DNA of 29,150 bases from an uncultured Clostridium sp. GTDB lineage: Bacteria > Bacillota > Clostridia > Clostridiales > Clostridiaceae. A program made the position numbers and the translations under genes. Where the stretch lies: positions 1-29,150 of the forward strand of contig UQQU01000042.1 in NCBI GenBank assembly GCA_900543325.1, in the 5' to 3' direction. The notes beneath the pieces were generated by a model. That model had not been told where the DNA came from. It saw nothing but the letters and a program-made list of their open reading frames with translations, and ran no database searches. This document shows, piece after piece, positions 8,129 to 16,874 of the stretch (position 1 is the first letter of the stretch; each line of letters opens with the position of its first letter).

Positions 8129-9967
8129 ATGATCAAGGAGAAAGTTCAAAAATTTGGTAAGTTCTTAAGCGGAATGGTAATGCCTAATATAGGAGCGTTT
8201 ATAGCTTGGGGATTAATTACTGCATTATTCATCGAAACAGGGTGGTTTCCTAACGAGCAATTAGCGAGTTTAGTTGATCCAATGTTAAAGTATTTACTTC
8301 CATTATTGGTTGGATATACTGGTGGTAGAGTAGTTGGAGATGTAAGAGGTGGAGTAATAGGTGCAATTGCAACTGCAGGTGTTATAGTAGGTGCAGATAT
8401 TCCAATGTTTATTGGAGCTATGATAATGGGGCCACTAGCTGGATATACTATTAAGAAATTTGATAAAGCTATTGAAGGTAAAGCTCCAGCAGGATTTGAG
8501 ATGTTAATTAACAATTTTTCAGTTGGAATCATTGGTTTAATACTTGCAATAGTTGGATTTTATGCTATAGGACCAGTAGTTGTAATTTTAACTGAAGGTC
8601 TTAAGTTAGGGGTTGAAGTAATAATTTCTAAAGGATTACTTCCTTTAGTAGCAATATTTATTGAGCCAGCTAAGGTATTATTTTTAAATAATGCAATAAA
8701 TCATGGTATTATTGGTCCAATTGGTATTGAGCAGACGAAAGAACTTGGGCAATCTATAATGTACTTATTAGAAGCAAACCCAGGTCCAGGTCTTGGAGTA
8801 TTATTAGCATATTGTTTCTATAGTAAAGGTGGAATGAAACAATCGGCACCAGGTGCAGCAATTATACATGCACTAGGTGGAATTCATGAAATTTACTTCC
8901 CTTATGTATTAATGAATCCATTATTAATAATAGCACCAATAGTTGGTAGTGCTGCAGGTATATTAGTATTTTCAATTTTTAATGCTGGATTAGTAGCAAC
9001 TCCATCACCAGGAAGTATATTTGCTTTAATGGCATTAGCACCAAAGGGTGGAATGATTGGAATCCTAGCAGGGGTTGCGGTTTCTACAGCTGTATCATTT
9101 GTTGTTGCAGCACCATTAGTTAGAAAAGCTGCTAAAAAGTTAAGTGATAATAATGATGAAACTGTTTCTGAAAATGAAGAGGTAGTAATTAATAAAGAAG
9201 TAATCAATAAAATAGTATTTGCTTGTGATGCTGGAATGGGATCAAGTGCAATGGGAGCAACAAAGTTTAGAAATAGAATAAAAGGCTTTGCTTCAAATAT
9301 AACGGTTATTAATTCATCAGTTGATACAATACCATCTGATGCAGATATAGTTGTAAGTCATAAAAAGTTAGAGGAAAGAGCAAGAAAAAATTCTCCACAA
9401 GCAGATCATGTGTTTATAGATAATTTCTTACAAGATAGCAAGCTGGACAAGCTGTATTCTATATTAGAAAACAGGGCAGATGGAAATAGAGAGTTAGAAG
9501 AAGTTGCGGTGGCAGAAGTAGCAGCATCAGTACAAGCTAGAGAAACTTCAATATTAAAGAGTGATAATATAATTTTAGGATTATCAAGTGAAAGCAAGGA
9601 AGATGCTATAGAGAGAGCTGGTAAGATATTAGTTAAAGAAGGGTACGTTAAGAATAACTATATAGCTGCAATGCAAGAAAGAGAAAAAATAGTATCTACT
9701 TATATAGGAATGGGAATAGCAATTCCGCATGGAGTTGGTGAAGCAAAAAAAGAAGTTGAGAAATCGGGAATAGTTGTTCTTCAGTATCCAGATGGTGTAG
9801 TCTTTGGTGATGATTTAGCATACTTAGTTATTGGTATCGCTGGAGTTGGAGATGATCATTTAGAAATATTATCTAATATCGCAACATCATTAGAAGATGA
9901 AACGTTAGTAGACAAGCTTAAAAATACAAGTGACAAATTTGAAATATTAAAAACTTTTAACAAATAA
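8129..9967 (+). CDS. mtlA: Mannitol-specific PTS permease, fused EIICBA
   Basis: A 612-residue membrane protein with all three domains. The EIIC (about 1-340) is highly hydrophobic and contains the conserved G-G-I-H-E-I-Y-F-P loop and N-N-A-I-N-H-G. EIIB has phospho-Cys366 in F-A-C-D-A-G-M-G-S-S-A-M-G. EIIA (about 470-612) has phospho-His534 in G-I-A-I-P-H-G. It imports mannitol and releases mannitol-1-phosphate. Fusion of EIIA makes a separate MtlF unnecessary, and none is present. The ribosome-binding site GGAGG (8118-8122) is inside the end of mtlR, and the gene starts two bases after the mtlR stop, so mtlR-mtlA-mtlD are one operon. Confidence 0.96.
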   Translation: MIKEKVQKFGKFLSGMVMPNIGAFIAWGLITALFIETGWFPNEQLASLVDPMLKYLLPLLVGYTGGRVVGDVRGGVIGAIATAGVIVGADIPMFIGAMIMGPLAGYTIKKFDKAIEGKAPAGFEMLINNFSVGIIGLILAIVGFYAIGPVVVILTEGLKLGVEVIISKGLLPLVAIFIEPAKVLFLNNAINHGIIGPIGIEQTKELGQSIMYLLEANPGPGLGVLLAYCFYSKGGMKQSAPGAAIIHALGGIHEIYFPYVLMNPLLIIAPIVGSAAGILVFSIFNAGLVATPSPGSIFALMALAPKGGMIGILAGVAVSTAVSFVVAAPLVRKAAKKLSDNNDETVSENEEVVINKEVINKIVFACDAGMGSSAMGATKFRNRIKGFASNITVINSSVDTIPSDADIVVSHKKLEERARKNSPQADHVFIDNFLQDSKLDKLYSILENRADGNRELEEVAVAEVAASVQARETSILKSDNIILGLSSESKEDAIERAGKILVKEGYVKNNYIAAMQEREKIVSTYIGMGIAIPHGVGEAKKEVEKSGIVVLQYPDGVVFGDDLAYLVIGIAGVGDDHLEILSNIATSLEDETLVDKLKNTSDKFEILKTFNK

Positions 9968-9982
9968 TAAGAGGTATTTCTT

Positions 9983-10978
9983 ATGAAAAAGGCAATTCAA
10001 TTTGGAGCAGGAAATATAGGTAGGGGAGTTATAGGACCATTACTTTCAAAATCAAATTATCAAGTAGTTTTTGCTGATATAAATAATGAAATAATTAATA
10101 AGCTTAACGAAAATAATCAATATTTAATTCATGTAAAAGATATTGAGTGTACAGAGGAGCAGGTTAATAATATAAGTGGTGTTATGTTAACAAGTGATGA
10201 AATAATAAATGAAATAGTTGATGCTGAAATAATAACAGCAGCTATTGAATCAAGATATATACCACAAGTTGCATTAATTATAGCAAAAGGAATAAAGATT
10301 AGAAATAAAAATGGAAGTAAGCTAAATCTAAATATAATTTCATGTGAAAATATTATAGAATCTAGTACAAAACTTAAAGATGAAATAAAAAAACACTTAA
10401 ATAGAGATGAAATAAATTATTTGGATGAGTATATTGGATTTCCAAATTGTTTAGTTGATAGAATAGTGATGCCAAATATAAATGAAAACGATTTCTACAC
10501 TCAGGTAGAGAAATATTGCCAATGGATAATAGATAGAAATGGATTTAAAGGTGATATATCAAGTATAGAAAGTGCCAATTTTGTAGATGATTTAAATGCC
10601 TATATTGAAAGAAGTATATTTATAATAAACACAGTGTATGCTATGACCTCGTATTTTGGAAAGCTAAGAGGATACACATCTATAGAAGAAAGTGTAAATG
10701 ATAAGTTTATATATGATTTAGTAAAAGACTTAGTAAAAGAAAGTGCATCAAAAATAGCAGTTAAATATAAATTTGATGAAAAAAGCAATTTAGGGTATAT
10801 AGAAAAAACAATTGATAGATTTAAAAATCCATATTTAAAAGGTAAAGAAATAAGAACAGGAAAAAATCAATTAAAAAGATTAAATGAATACGCTAAGATG
10901 ACTAATAATTTTAATAGTTTTACTAGTAATTTAGAGATATTTAATATGTTAAATGATGATATGAGGAGGAGTTATTAA
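9983..10978 (+). CDS. MtlD-like protein lacking catalytic residues (probable pseudoenzyme)
   Basis: A 331-residue paralogue of the adjacent MtlD. The two align without gaps over the first 305 residues, about 55% identical by my hand count. The Rossmann start F-G-A-G-N-I-G-R-G is intact. The polyol dehydrogenase signature K-x4-N-x2-H, present in the neighbour as K211/N216/H219, reads S211/N216/Y219 here. The cofactor-side V-G-P-V-V-L-P has become I-E-S-R-Y-I-P, and N-C-S-V-D-R is N-C-L-V-D-R. The C-terminal region is unrelated after about residue 310 and about 55 residues shorter. There is no internal stop or frameshift. It lies 15 bases after mtlA with its own AGAGG ribosome-binding site, and its stop overlaps the mtlD start by one base. 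It could be a regulatory or structural partner of MtlD, or an early decaying duplicate. Confidence 0.9.
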   Translation: MKKAIQFGAGNIGRGVIGPLLSKSNYQVVFADINNEIINKLNENNQYLIHVKDIECTEEQVNNISGVMLTSDEIINEIVDAEIITAAIESRYIPQVALIIAKGIKIRNKNGSKLNLNIISCENIIESSTKLKDEIKKHLNRDEINYLDEYIGFPNCLVDRIVMPNINENDFYTQVEKYCQWIIDRNGFKGDISSIESANFVDDLNAYIERSIFIINTVYAMTSYFGKLRGYTSIEESVNDKFIYDLVKDLVKESASKIAVKYKFDEKSNLGYIEKTIDRFKNPYLKGKEIRTGKNQLKRLNEYAKMTNNFNSFTSNLEIFNMLNDDMRRSY

Positions 10979-12138
10979 TGAAAAAAGCAATTCAATTTGG
11001 AGCAGGAAATATAGGAAGAGGTTTTATAGGATCATTATTATCTAAGGCAGGATATCATGTAGTATTTGCAGATGTAAATACTGAAATAATTGATAAGATT
11101 AATAAAGATAAAGAGTATACAATTCATGTAATGGATACTGTGTGTTCAGAAGAGAAAGTTAATGATATAAGTGGTGTTATATCAATAAATAATGAAATAT
11201 ACAAAGAAATAGTTGAAGCTGAAATTATAACTACTGCAGTTGGGCCGGTTGTTTTACCAAGAATAGCACCAACAATAGCAAAAGGTATAGCTCTTAGAAA
11301 AGAAAATGGAGTAAAGAACTATTTAAACATAATTGCATGTGAAAATGCAATTAAGGCTAGTTCACAACTTGAGGAAGAAGTTAAGAAGTATTTAACTAAA
11401 GATGAAGTTGATTATTTAGAAGAATTTGTAGGATTCCCAAATTGTTCTGTAGATAGAATAGTTCCACCTGTGAAAAGTGAAAATATTTTAGATGTTGTAG
11501 TTGAGAATTACTATGAATGGAATGTTGAAGAAAAAGCATTTAAAGGTGAAATACCTAAGATAGAAGGTATGAATTTAGTAGATAATTTAATGGCTTATAT
11601 CGAAAGAAAGCTATTTACATTAAATACTGGACATGCAATAACTGCTTATTTTGGATACTTAAAAGGATATGAAACAATAGAAGAAAGTATTAAAGATGAA
11701 GTTATTTACGATTTTGTTAAAAAGGCAATGATTGAAAGTGGAAAAGGATTAATTGCTAAATATAATTTTGATGAAGAAGCTCATTATAAATATATAAATA
11801 AAATAATAGATAGATTTAAGAATCCATATTTAAAAGATGATGTGGCAAGGGTTGGAAGAGAACCTTTAAGAAAACTAAATGAAAATGATAGATTAATAAA
11901 ACCATTAATTACAGCAAGAGGCTTTAATATTAATACAGATAACTTATTATTAGGCGTAGGGGCAGCACTTCATTATGATAATAAAGAAGATGCTCAAAGT
12001 GTACAATTACAAAGTTTAATTAATGAAAAAGGTATTAAAGAATCTTTAGCTGAAATATCAAAAATATCAGGTGATACTGATGTATTAGATAAGGTAGAAA
12101 AATATTATGGTGAAGTTAAGAAATTAATAGGCGCATAA
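10978..12138 (+). CDS. mtlD: Mannitol-1-phosphate 5-dehydrogenase
   Basis: A 386-residue, full-length NAD-dependent polyol dehydrogenase that oxidises mannitol-1-phosphate to fructose-6-phosphate. The N-terminal Rossmann motif is F-G-A-G-N-I-G-R-G. T-A-V-G-P and G-F-P-N-C-S-V-D-R-I-V-P-P follow, and the catalytic K211-x4-N216-x2-H219 lies in E-R-K-L-F-T-L-N-T-G-H-A. The ribosome-binding site GAGGAGG lies within the end of the upstream paralogue, and ATG overlaps its stop (TAATG), indicating translational coupling. It is the last gene of the mtlR-mtlA operon and is followed by a hairpin terminator. Confidence 0.97.
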   Translation: MKKAIQFGAGNIGRGFIGSLLSKAGYHVVFADVNTEIIDKINKDKEYTIHVMDTVCSEEKVNDISGVISINNEIYKEIVEAEIITTAVGPVVLPRIAPTIAKGIALRKENGVKNYLNIIACENAIKASSQLEEEVKKYLTKDEVDYLEEFVGFPNCSVDRIVPPVKSENILDVVVENYYEWNVEEKAFKGEIPKIEGMNLVDNLMAYIERKLFTLNTGHAITAYFGYLKGYETIEESIKDEVIYDFVKKAMIESGKGLIAKYNFDEEAHYKYINKIIDRFKNPYLKDDVARVGREPLRKLNENDRLIKPLITARGFNINTDNLLLGVGAALHYDNKEDAQSVQLQSLINEKGIKESLAEISKISGDTDVLDKVEKYYGEVKKLIGA

Positions 12139-12187
12139 TATTTTTATATAAATATTTAAAACTCAAAATTTAATCTCTAAAAGTCTG

Positions 12188-12230
12188 ACACCAAAAGTAA
12201 AATTCAAAATGCTTTTGGTGTTATTCTTTA
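12188..12230 (+). terminator. Terminator after mtlD
   Basis: A perfect 10-bp stem (ACACCAAAAG at 12188-12197 with CTTTTGGTGT at 12212-12221) and a T-rich but interrupted tail. It separates the mtl operon from the second EIICBA gene, possibly incompletely. Confidence 0.75.
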
Positions 12231-12352
12231 TATAATATTTTGAAGTGAATACAATTTTGAATAATAGTTATAAAATAATTGATATAAAAGAAATATAAGG
12301 ATAAAATTAGCATATGGAATATAAAAGGAAACTAGAGAGGAGAAAAAAGGTA

Positions 12353-14170
12353 GTGATTAAAGAAAAAGTACAGAGCTTTGGAAATTTTATAAGTAGTATG
12401 ATTATACCCAATATAGGTGCATTTATAGCATGGGGATTCATAACTGCTATATTTACTCCTACAGGATGGTTTCCAAATGAAAAGATAACATTACTAGTAG
12501 AACCCTTAACACAATATTTATTACCATTATTAGTAGGCATTACGGGAGGTAAAGTTACTGGGGGACCAAGGGGAGGAGTTGTTGCAGCAATATCAACAAT
12601 TGGTGTAATAGCTAGTACTAGTATACCAATGGTTTTAGGAGCAATGGTAATGGGACCTTTATCGGGATACATAATAAAGAAATTTGACAAAATAATAAAA
12701 GATAAAGTTCCAGCTGGATTTGAGATGTTAGTAAATAATTTTTCACTTGCTATTATAGGAATGATATTAGCTATAGTAGGATTGTTTGTAATTGGACCAA
12801 GTATGACTATCATTGTAGGAGTAATGAATATAGGGGTATCTTTTATTGTTAAAAATGGATTATTACCGTTATTGGCAGTATTTATAGAACCAATAAAAGT
12901 ACTATTTTTAAATAATGCAATAAATCATGGAATAATAGATGTAATAGCACTAGATCAAGTTAATGAATATGGAAAATCAATATTGTATTTATTAGAAGCA
13001 AATCCTGGTCCAGGATTAGGTGTAATATTATCTTACTTTATATATAGTAAAGGAACCATGAAACAGTCAGCTCCTAGTGCTGCTATAATTCAGTTTTTTG
13101 GAGGGATACACGAAATATATTTTCCATACATATTAATAAATCCATCATTGTTATTAGCAGCAATTATAGGAAGTATTGTTTCTATAATAACTTTTTTAAC
13201 TTTTAATTCTGGATTAATAGCAACAGCATCTCCGGGAAGTATTTTTTCTATAATGATGCTATCTCATAAAAGTGATATTTTAACAAATTTATTAGGAGTT
13301 TGTGTTGGAGCTATAGTTTCATTTTTTATATCTGCGTTTTTATTAAAAAGAAAATATAGAGAAAAAGATGATAAAAATACTAATAGGGAAAATGTGCAGG
13401 AATTAGACTTGGATATTAAAGATATAAAGAAAATAGTGTTTGCATGTGATGTAGGAATGGGGTCAAGCGCTATGGGAGCAACAAATTTTAGAAATAGAAT
13501 AAAAGATTTTAATTTAGATATAGAAGTAGTTAATTCATCTGTAGCTAATATACCTGATGATGCTGATATAATAATAACTCATAAAGGGCTATTGGATAGT
13601 ATAAAAAAAGAGATTAATAAGGATAAAATTATTTTTATAGAAAACTTTTTAGAAGATGATAATTTAGAAGTTTTATATGAGAAGTTAAGTAAAAAGAATG
13701 AGGGCAATGAAATTAATGCTGTAGAAGATCTACTTGAAGTTGAAAATAATACATTATTAAATGAAGGGAATATTTTGTTAGGCTTAGAAAGCGAATCTAA
13801 GGAAGAAGCTATAATAAGAGCTGGTGAACTTTTATTTAATAATGGTTATACAAAATATGAATATATAGATTCTATGTTAGAAAGGGAAAATATAATATCT
13901 ACATATATTGGCCTTGGAATTGCTATACCTCATGGTACGGAAAGTGGAAAGAGTGAAGTTGAAAAGGCAGGAGTTATAGTTTTACAATATCCTAAAGGAA
14001 TAAAATTTGGTACTCAAACAGCATATCTATTAATTGCTGTTGCGGCTAAGCATGATGAACATTTAGAAATAATATCAAGTATAGCAAAATCACTAGAAGA
14101 TATTGAGTTAATAGAAAAAATAAAAACAACTACAAATCCAAAAGATATATTAAAAGCATTTAATCTCTAA
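12353..14170 (+). CDS. Second mannitol-family PTS permease, fused EIICBA
   Basis: A 605-residue paralogue of the mtlA product with the same C-B-A order. The EIIC spans about 1-330 and has N-N-A-I-N-H-G and G-G-I-H-E-I-Y-F-P-Y. EIIB Cys365 is in F-A-C-D-V-G-M-G-S-S, and EIIA His527 in G-I-A-I-P-H-G, so all phosphotransfer residues are intact. I choose GTG 12353: AGGAG (12338-12342) is 10 bases upstream, and the product then starts M-I-K-E-K-V-Q like MtlA. The in-frame ATG at 12314 would add 13 charged residues and has only a weak, distant purine tract. It is paired with a GH1 hydrolase rather than a dehydrogenase. Substrate could be mannitol, another hexitol or a glycosyl-hexitol. Confidence 0.9.
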   Translation: MIKEKVQSFGNFISSMIIPNIGAFIAWGFITAIFTPTGWFPNEKITLLVEPLTQYLLPLLVGITGGKVTGGPRGGVVAAISTIGVIASTSIPMVLGAMVMGPLSGYIIKKFDKIIKDKVPAGFEMLVNNFSLAIIGMILAIVGLFVIGPSMTIIVGVMNIGVSFIVKNGLLPLLAVFIEPIKVLFLNNAINHGIIDVIALDQVNEYGKSILYLLEANPGPGLGVILSYFIYSKGTMKQSAPSAAIIQFFGGIHEIYFPYILINPSLLLAAIIGSIVSIITFLTFNSGLIATASPGSIFSIMMLSHKSDILTNLLGVCVGAIVSFFISAFLLKRKYREKDDKNTNRENVQELDLDIKDIKKIVFACDVGMGSSAMGATNFRNRIKDFNLDIEVVNSSVANIPDDADIIITHKGLLDSIKKEINKDKIIFIENFLEDDNLEVLYEKLSKKNEGNEINAVEDLLEVENNTLLNEGNILLGLESESKEEAIIRAGELLFNNGYTKYEYIDSMLERENIISTYIGLGIAIPHGTESGKSEVEKAGVIVLQYPKGIKFGTQTAYLLIAVAAKHDEHLEIISSIAKSLEDIELIEKIKTTTNPKDILKAFNL

Positions 14171-14272
14171 TTAGTAATATAAAAAGAGTGAAAATATTAA
14201 TATAGAAATTAAATTAATGATTTGTTAGAATTAACTATAATTACAATTTTTTAGAAATAGAGAGTGAGAAAA

Positions 14273-15712
14273 ATGGGAAACTTTAAAATGCCTAAAGGGT
14301 TTTTATGGGGAAGTGCATCTGCTGCATATCAAGTAGAAGGTGCTTATTTAGAAGATGGCAAAGGACTTACAAATTGGGATAAGTTTGTTAGAATTGAAGG
14401 TAAAACTTTTAAACATACTACAGGAGATGTGGCAGTAGATCATTATCATAGATTTAAAGAAGATATTAAGTTAATGGCAGAAATGGGACTTAAGACTTAT
14501 CGTTTTTCAATTGCATGGGCAAGAATAATTCCGGATGGAAATGGAGAAGTAAATGAAAAAGGATTAAAGTTTTATGAAGAACTAATTGATGAATGCTTAA
14601 AATATAATATTGAGCCAATGGTTACAATATTCCACTGGGATTTACCACAAGCATTAGTAGATCAATATAATGGATTTGAGGATAGAAAAATAGTAGATGA
14701 TTTTGTTAGATATGCAAAAATATTATTCGAACGTTTTGGTTCAAAGGTTAAGTATTGGATTACATTAAATGAACAAAATATATTTACTTCTTTAGGATGG
14801 CTTACAGCAATGCATCCGCCAGGAAAATTTGATGATGTAAAAACTTTTTATCAAGTTAATCATCACGCATTTATGGCACATGCAAAAACAGTATTGGAAT
14901 TTAAGAAACTAGTTTCAAATGGGAAAATAGGAGCAAGTTTTGCATATAGCCCAAGCTATGCTATTGATTGTAATCCAATTAATGCAATGTCAAAAATGGA
15001 TTATGATGATATGAAGAATTTTTGGTGGATGGATATGTATGCTTATGGACATTACCCTAAATCAACATTTATTTACTTAAAAAATAGGAATATGGAACCG
15101 AAATTTGAAGCTGGGGATGAAGAAATATTAAAAGAAGCAGCATCAAAAATTGATTTTATGGGTGTAAATTATTATCAAACATCTGTATGTGAATATAATC
15201 CAATTGATGGAGTAACTCCTTATGGAACATTTAACACTACTGGTGTTAAAGGATCTGGACAAGTTACAGGACAACCAGGATTATTTAAGAATCCATCTAA
15301 TCCATATTTAAAAACAACAGATTGGGATTGGACTATTGATCCAATGGGCTTAAGATATGCTTTAAGAGAAATTACAAGCAGATATAATTTACCAATAATA
15401 ATATCTGAAAATGGATTAGGTGCTTTTGATAAAAAGGAAGAAGATAATTCAATTCATGATCCATATAGAATAGCCTTCTTAAAGGCACATATTGAAGAAA
15501 TGAAAATTGCGATTGAAGAAGGTTGTGAAGTAATTGCTTATTGCACTTGGTCATTTACTGATTTGTTAAGTTGGTTAAATGGTTATCAAAAGAGGTATGG
15601 ATTTGTTTATGTAGATAGAGAAGAAGAAGAGGGTTCTTCAATGAATCGTTATAAAAAAGATAGCTATTATTGGTATAAAAAAGTAATAGAAACTAATGGT
15701 GAAGAACTTTAA
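14273..15712 (+). CDS. 6-phospho-beta-glucosidase, GH1 family
   Basis: A 479-residue cytoplasmic glycosidase with the complete GH1 pattern. The N-terminal P-K-G-F-L-W-G-S-A-S-A-A-Y-Q-V-E-G precedes the acid/base Glu167 in T-L-N-E-Q-N. The nucleophile is Glu379 in I-S-E-N-G-L-G. S-W-L-N-G-Y-Q-K-R-Y-G-F carries the Ser/Lys/Tyr 6-phosphate-binding set, so the substrate should be a PTS-phosphorylated beta-glucoside. ATG 14273 is used; the upstream in-frame GTG 14264 adds only three residues and lies inside the purine tract that serves as ribosome-binding site. No terminator separates it from the second EIICBA (102-base gap), so they are probably co-transcribed. It is paralogous to the fragment at the left edge. 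Confidence 0.95.
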   Translation: MGNFKMPKGFLWGSASAAYQVEGAYLEDGKGLTNWDKFVRIEGKTFKHTTGDVAVDHYHRFKEDIKLMAEMGLKTYRFSIAWARIIPDGNGEVNEKGLKFYEELIDECLKYNIEPMVTIFHWDLPQALVDQYNGFEDRKIVDDFVRYAKILFERFGSKVKYWITLNEQNIFTSLGWLTAMHPPGKFDDVKTFYQVNHHAFMAHAKTVLEFKKLVSNGKIGASFAYSPSYAIDCNPINAMSKMDYDDMKNFWWMDMYAYGHYPKSTFIYLKNRNMEPKFEAGDEEILKEAASKIDFMGVNYYQTSVCEYNPIDGVTPYGTFNTTGVKGSGQVTGQPGLFKNPSNPYLKTTDWDWTIDPMGLRYALREITSRYNLPIIISENGLGAFDKKEEDNSIHDPYRIAFLKAHIEEMKIAIEEGCEVIAYCTWSFTDLLSWLNGYQKRYGFVYVDREEEEGSSMNRYKKDSYYWYKKVIETNGEEL

Positions 15713-15716
15713 ACAT

Positions 15717-15751
15717 AAGGAGCTATGCATTTATTGCAATAGCTCCTTTTA
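15717..15751 (+). terminator. Terminator after the GH1 gene
   Basis: A perfect 10-bp stem (AAGGAGCTAT at 15717-15726 with ATAGCTCCTT at 15739-15748), an inner GCA/TGC pairing and a short T-tail (15747-15750). It may act weakly in the opposite direction for the small minus-strand gene. Confidence 0.82.
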
Positions 15752-15755
15752 GTAT

Positions 15756-15848
15756 TTAGGGAATTGTTATATCATTTATAAAATTATAGGCTATTTCTAC
15801 TAATGTATATATAACTCCTAACAAGGTGATTGCTGCTACTATATCCAT
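15756..15848 (-). CDS. Small hydrophobic peptide (30 residues), possible toxin- or holin-like
   Basis: A minus-strand ORF of 30 codons. It begins ATG at 15848, and GGAGTGA (complement of 15853-15859) lies 4 bases upstream, close but usable. The peptide starts M-D-I-V-A-A-I-T-L-L-G-V-I-Y and has one uninterrupted hydrophobic stretch (about residues 3-20), one Glu, then a polar tail ending I-N-D-I-T-I-P. This is the size and layout of single-span membrane peptides such as type I toxins or small membrane regulators; I do not recognise a named family. An AT-rich 13-bp hairpin lies immediately upstream and includes the first bases of the ribosome-binding site. It is downstream of the ZIP gene on the same strand. 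Expression is unproven. Confidence 0.45.
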   Translation of the reverse strand: MDIVAAITLLGVIYTLVEIAYNFINDITIP

Positions 15849-15857
15849 AAAATCACT

Positions 15858-15886
15858 CCATATCAATATAATATATATTAATATGG
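15858..15886. repeat. Short near-perfect palindrome next to the small peptide gene
   Basis: A 29-base inverted repeat (CCATATCAATATA / TATATTAATATGG, one mismatch, 3-base centre). On the minus strand its 3' arm ends in ATATGG, which merges with the GGAGTGA ribosome-binding site of the 30-codon gene. Confidence 0.6.
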
Positions 15887-15971
15887 TAGTAAAAAAAATT
15901 TAAAAATATACGTAAAAATATATTAAAAATTATGAATATTTAAGTTTTACAAATAGGAGTAGTAGATTGGA

Positions 15972-16751
15972 CTATATAAATAAGTGTGTAATAGGCATTA
16001 TACAAATACCTAAAAAGATAGAGGCTACAGAAAGTCGTGTATAGCCATACTTCCTTGATGAAGGAATAAGTTCATCTAATGAGATGTAAATCATTATTCC
16101 ACATACTACAGCAAAAATTATTCCAAGTATAAGTTCATTAATAAATGGTTTTAAGCATAAAAATGCAATTAAAGCACCTAAAGGTTCTGCCATTCCTGAA
16201 AGAAAAGAATATTTAATTGCCTTATACCTACTCTTTGTTGCAAAGTAAATTGGCATAGCAATGGCAATACCTTCTGGTATATTATGAAGTGCTATAGCTA
16301 AAGTCACAGCAATTCCTAATGAAGCATCTTGATATCCAGAAACAAAGGTTGCAATACCTTCAGGAAAGTTATGTATCATAAGTGCTATAGTTGATACTAA
16401 ACCAACTCTAAAAATATCAAAATTATTATCACATTTAGGAACAGTTCCTTTCTCCTCTTCAGGAATAAAGATATCAATTAAATAAGCCATTAATGCACCT
16501 ATTAACAAAAAGAGAATAGACCATAGTATACCATTAACCTTTCCATGATACTTTGATATAGCTTCTTGCGCAGTAGGAAATAAATCAGTAAATGACACTG
16601 TTATCATAACACCAGCAGAAAAACCAAGAGAAAAGGTAAGGAATTTTTCATTTCGAGTTTTGCTAAAGAAAATAATAACGGCTCCTAAAACAGTTGACAG
16701 TCCTGCTATTGTGGAAAGTAATAAAGGAAATAATGAAGTTTTATCAATCAT
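15972..16751 (-). CDS. ZIP-family divalent metal transporter (ZupT-like)
   Basis: A 259-residue polytopic membrane protein with about eight hydrophobic segments. The two ZIP metal-site helices are clear: H-N-F-P-E-G-I-A-T-F (127-136) and H-N-I-P-E-G-I-A-I-A (156-165), followed by G-M-A-E-P-L-G-A with Glu189. These carry the His/Asn/Glu residues of the binuclear metal site. Relatives move Zn2+, and also Fe2+ or Mn2+, into the cytoplasm. ATG at 16751 is chosen because the AGAGAGG tract fits it; the in-frame TTG two codons earlier would have no spacing. It is divergent from the DUF554 gene. I see no metal-regulator box that I can name. Confidence 0.93.
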   Translation of the reverse strand: MIDKTSLFPLLLSTIAGLSTVLGAVIIFFSKTRNEKFLTFSLGFSAGVMITVSFTDLFPTAQEAISKYHGKVNGILWSILFLLIGALMAYLIDIFIPEEEKGTVPKCDNNFDIFRVGLVSTIALMIHNFPEGIATFVSGYQDASLGIAVTLAIALHNIPEGIAIAMPIYFATKSRYKAIKYSFLSGMAEPLGALIAFLCLKPFINELILGIIFAVVCGIMIYISLDELIPSSRKYGYTRLSVASIFLGICIMPITHLFI

Positions 16752-16874
16752 TTTCAACCTCTCTATATTATTGTTACATAATTATTTTATGAATGAGGAT
16801 AGATAAAAAGAATATAAAGTTTTACAAAATATTGGTATAATCATAAGTGGAAATAATAAAATTGGGGTGATAAT

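Noticed and set aside
10978..10978. One-base overlap of the two mtlD-type genes as a frameshifted single gene
   Set aside because: The second gene repeats the whole N-terminus with its own ribosome-binding site, so this is tandem duplication, not a split gene.
12307..12813. 168-codon minus-strand ORF opposite the second EIICBA gene
   Set aside because: Antisense mirror of a hydrophobic coding region; no ribosome-binding site or promoter. The same applies to the minus-strand ORFs within mtlA, pgi, the LiaF-like gene and the lactamase-fold gene.
15858..15886. AT-rich palindrome as a terminator of the ZIP transcript
   Set aside because: On the minus strand the T-run lies before, not after, the hairpin, so it does not have terminator layout.
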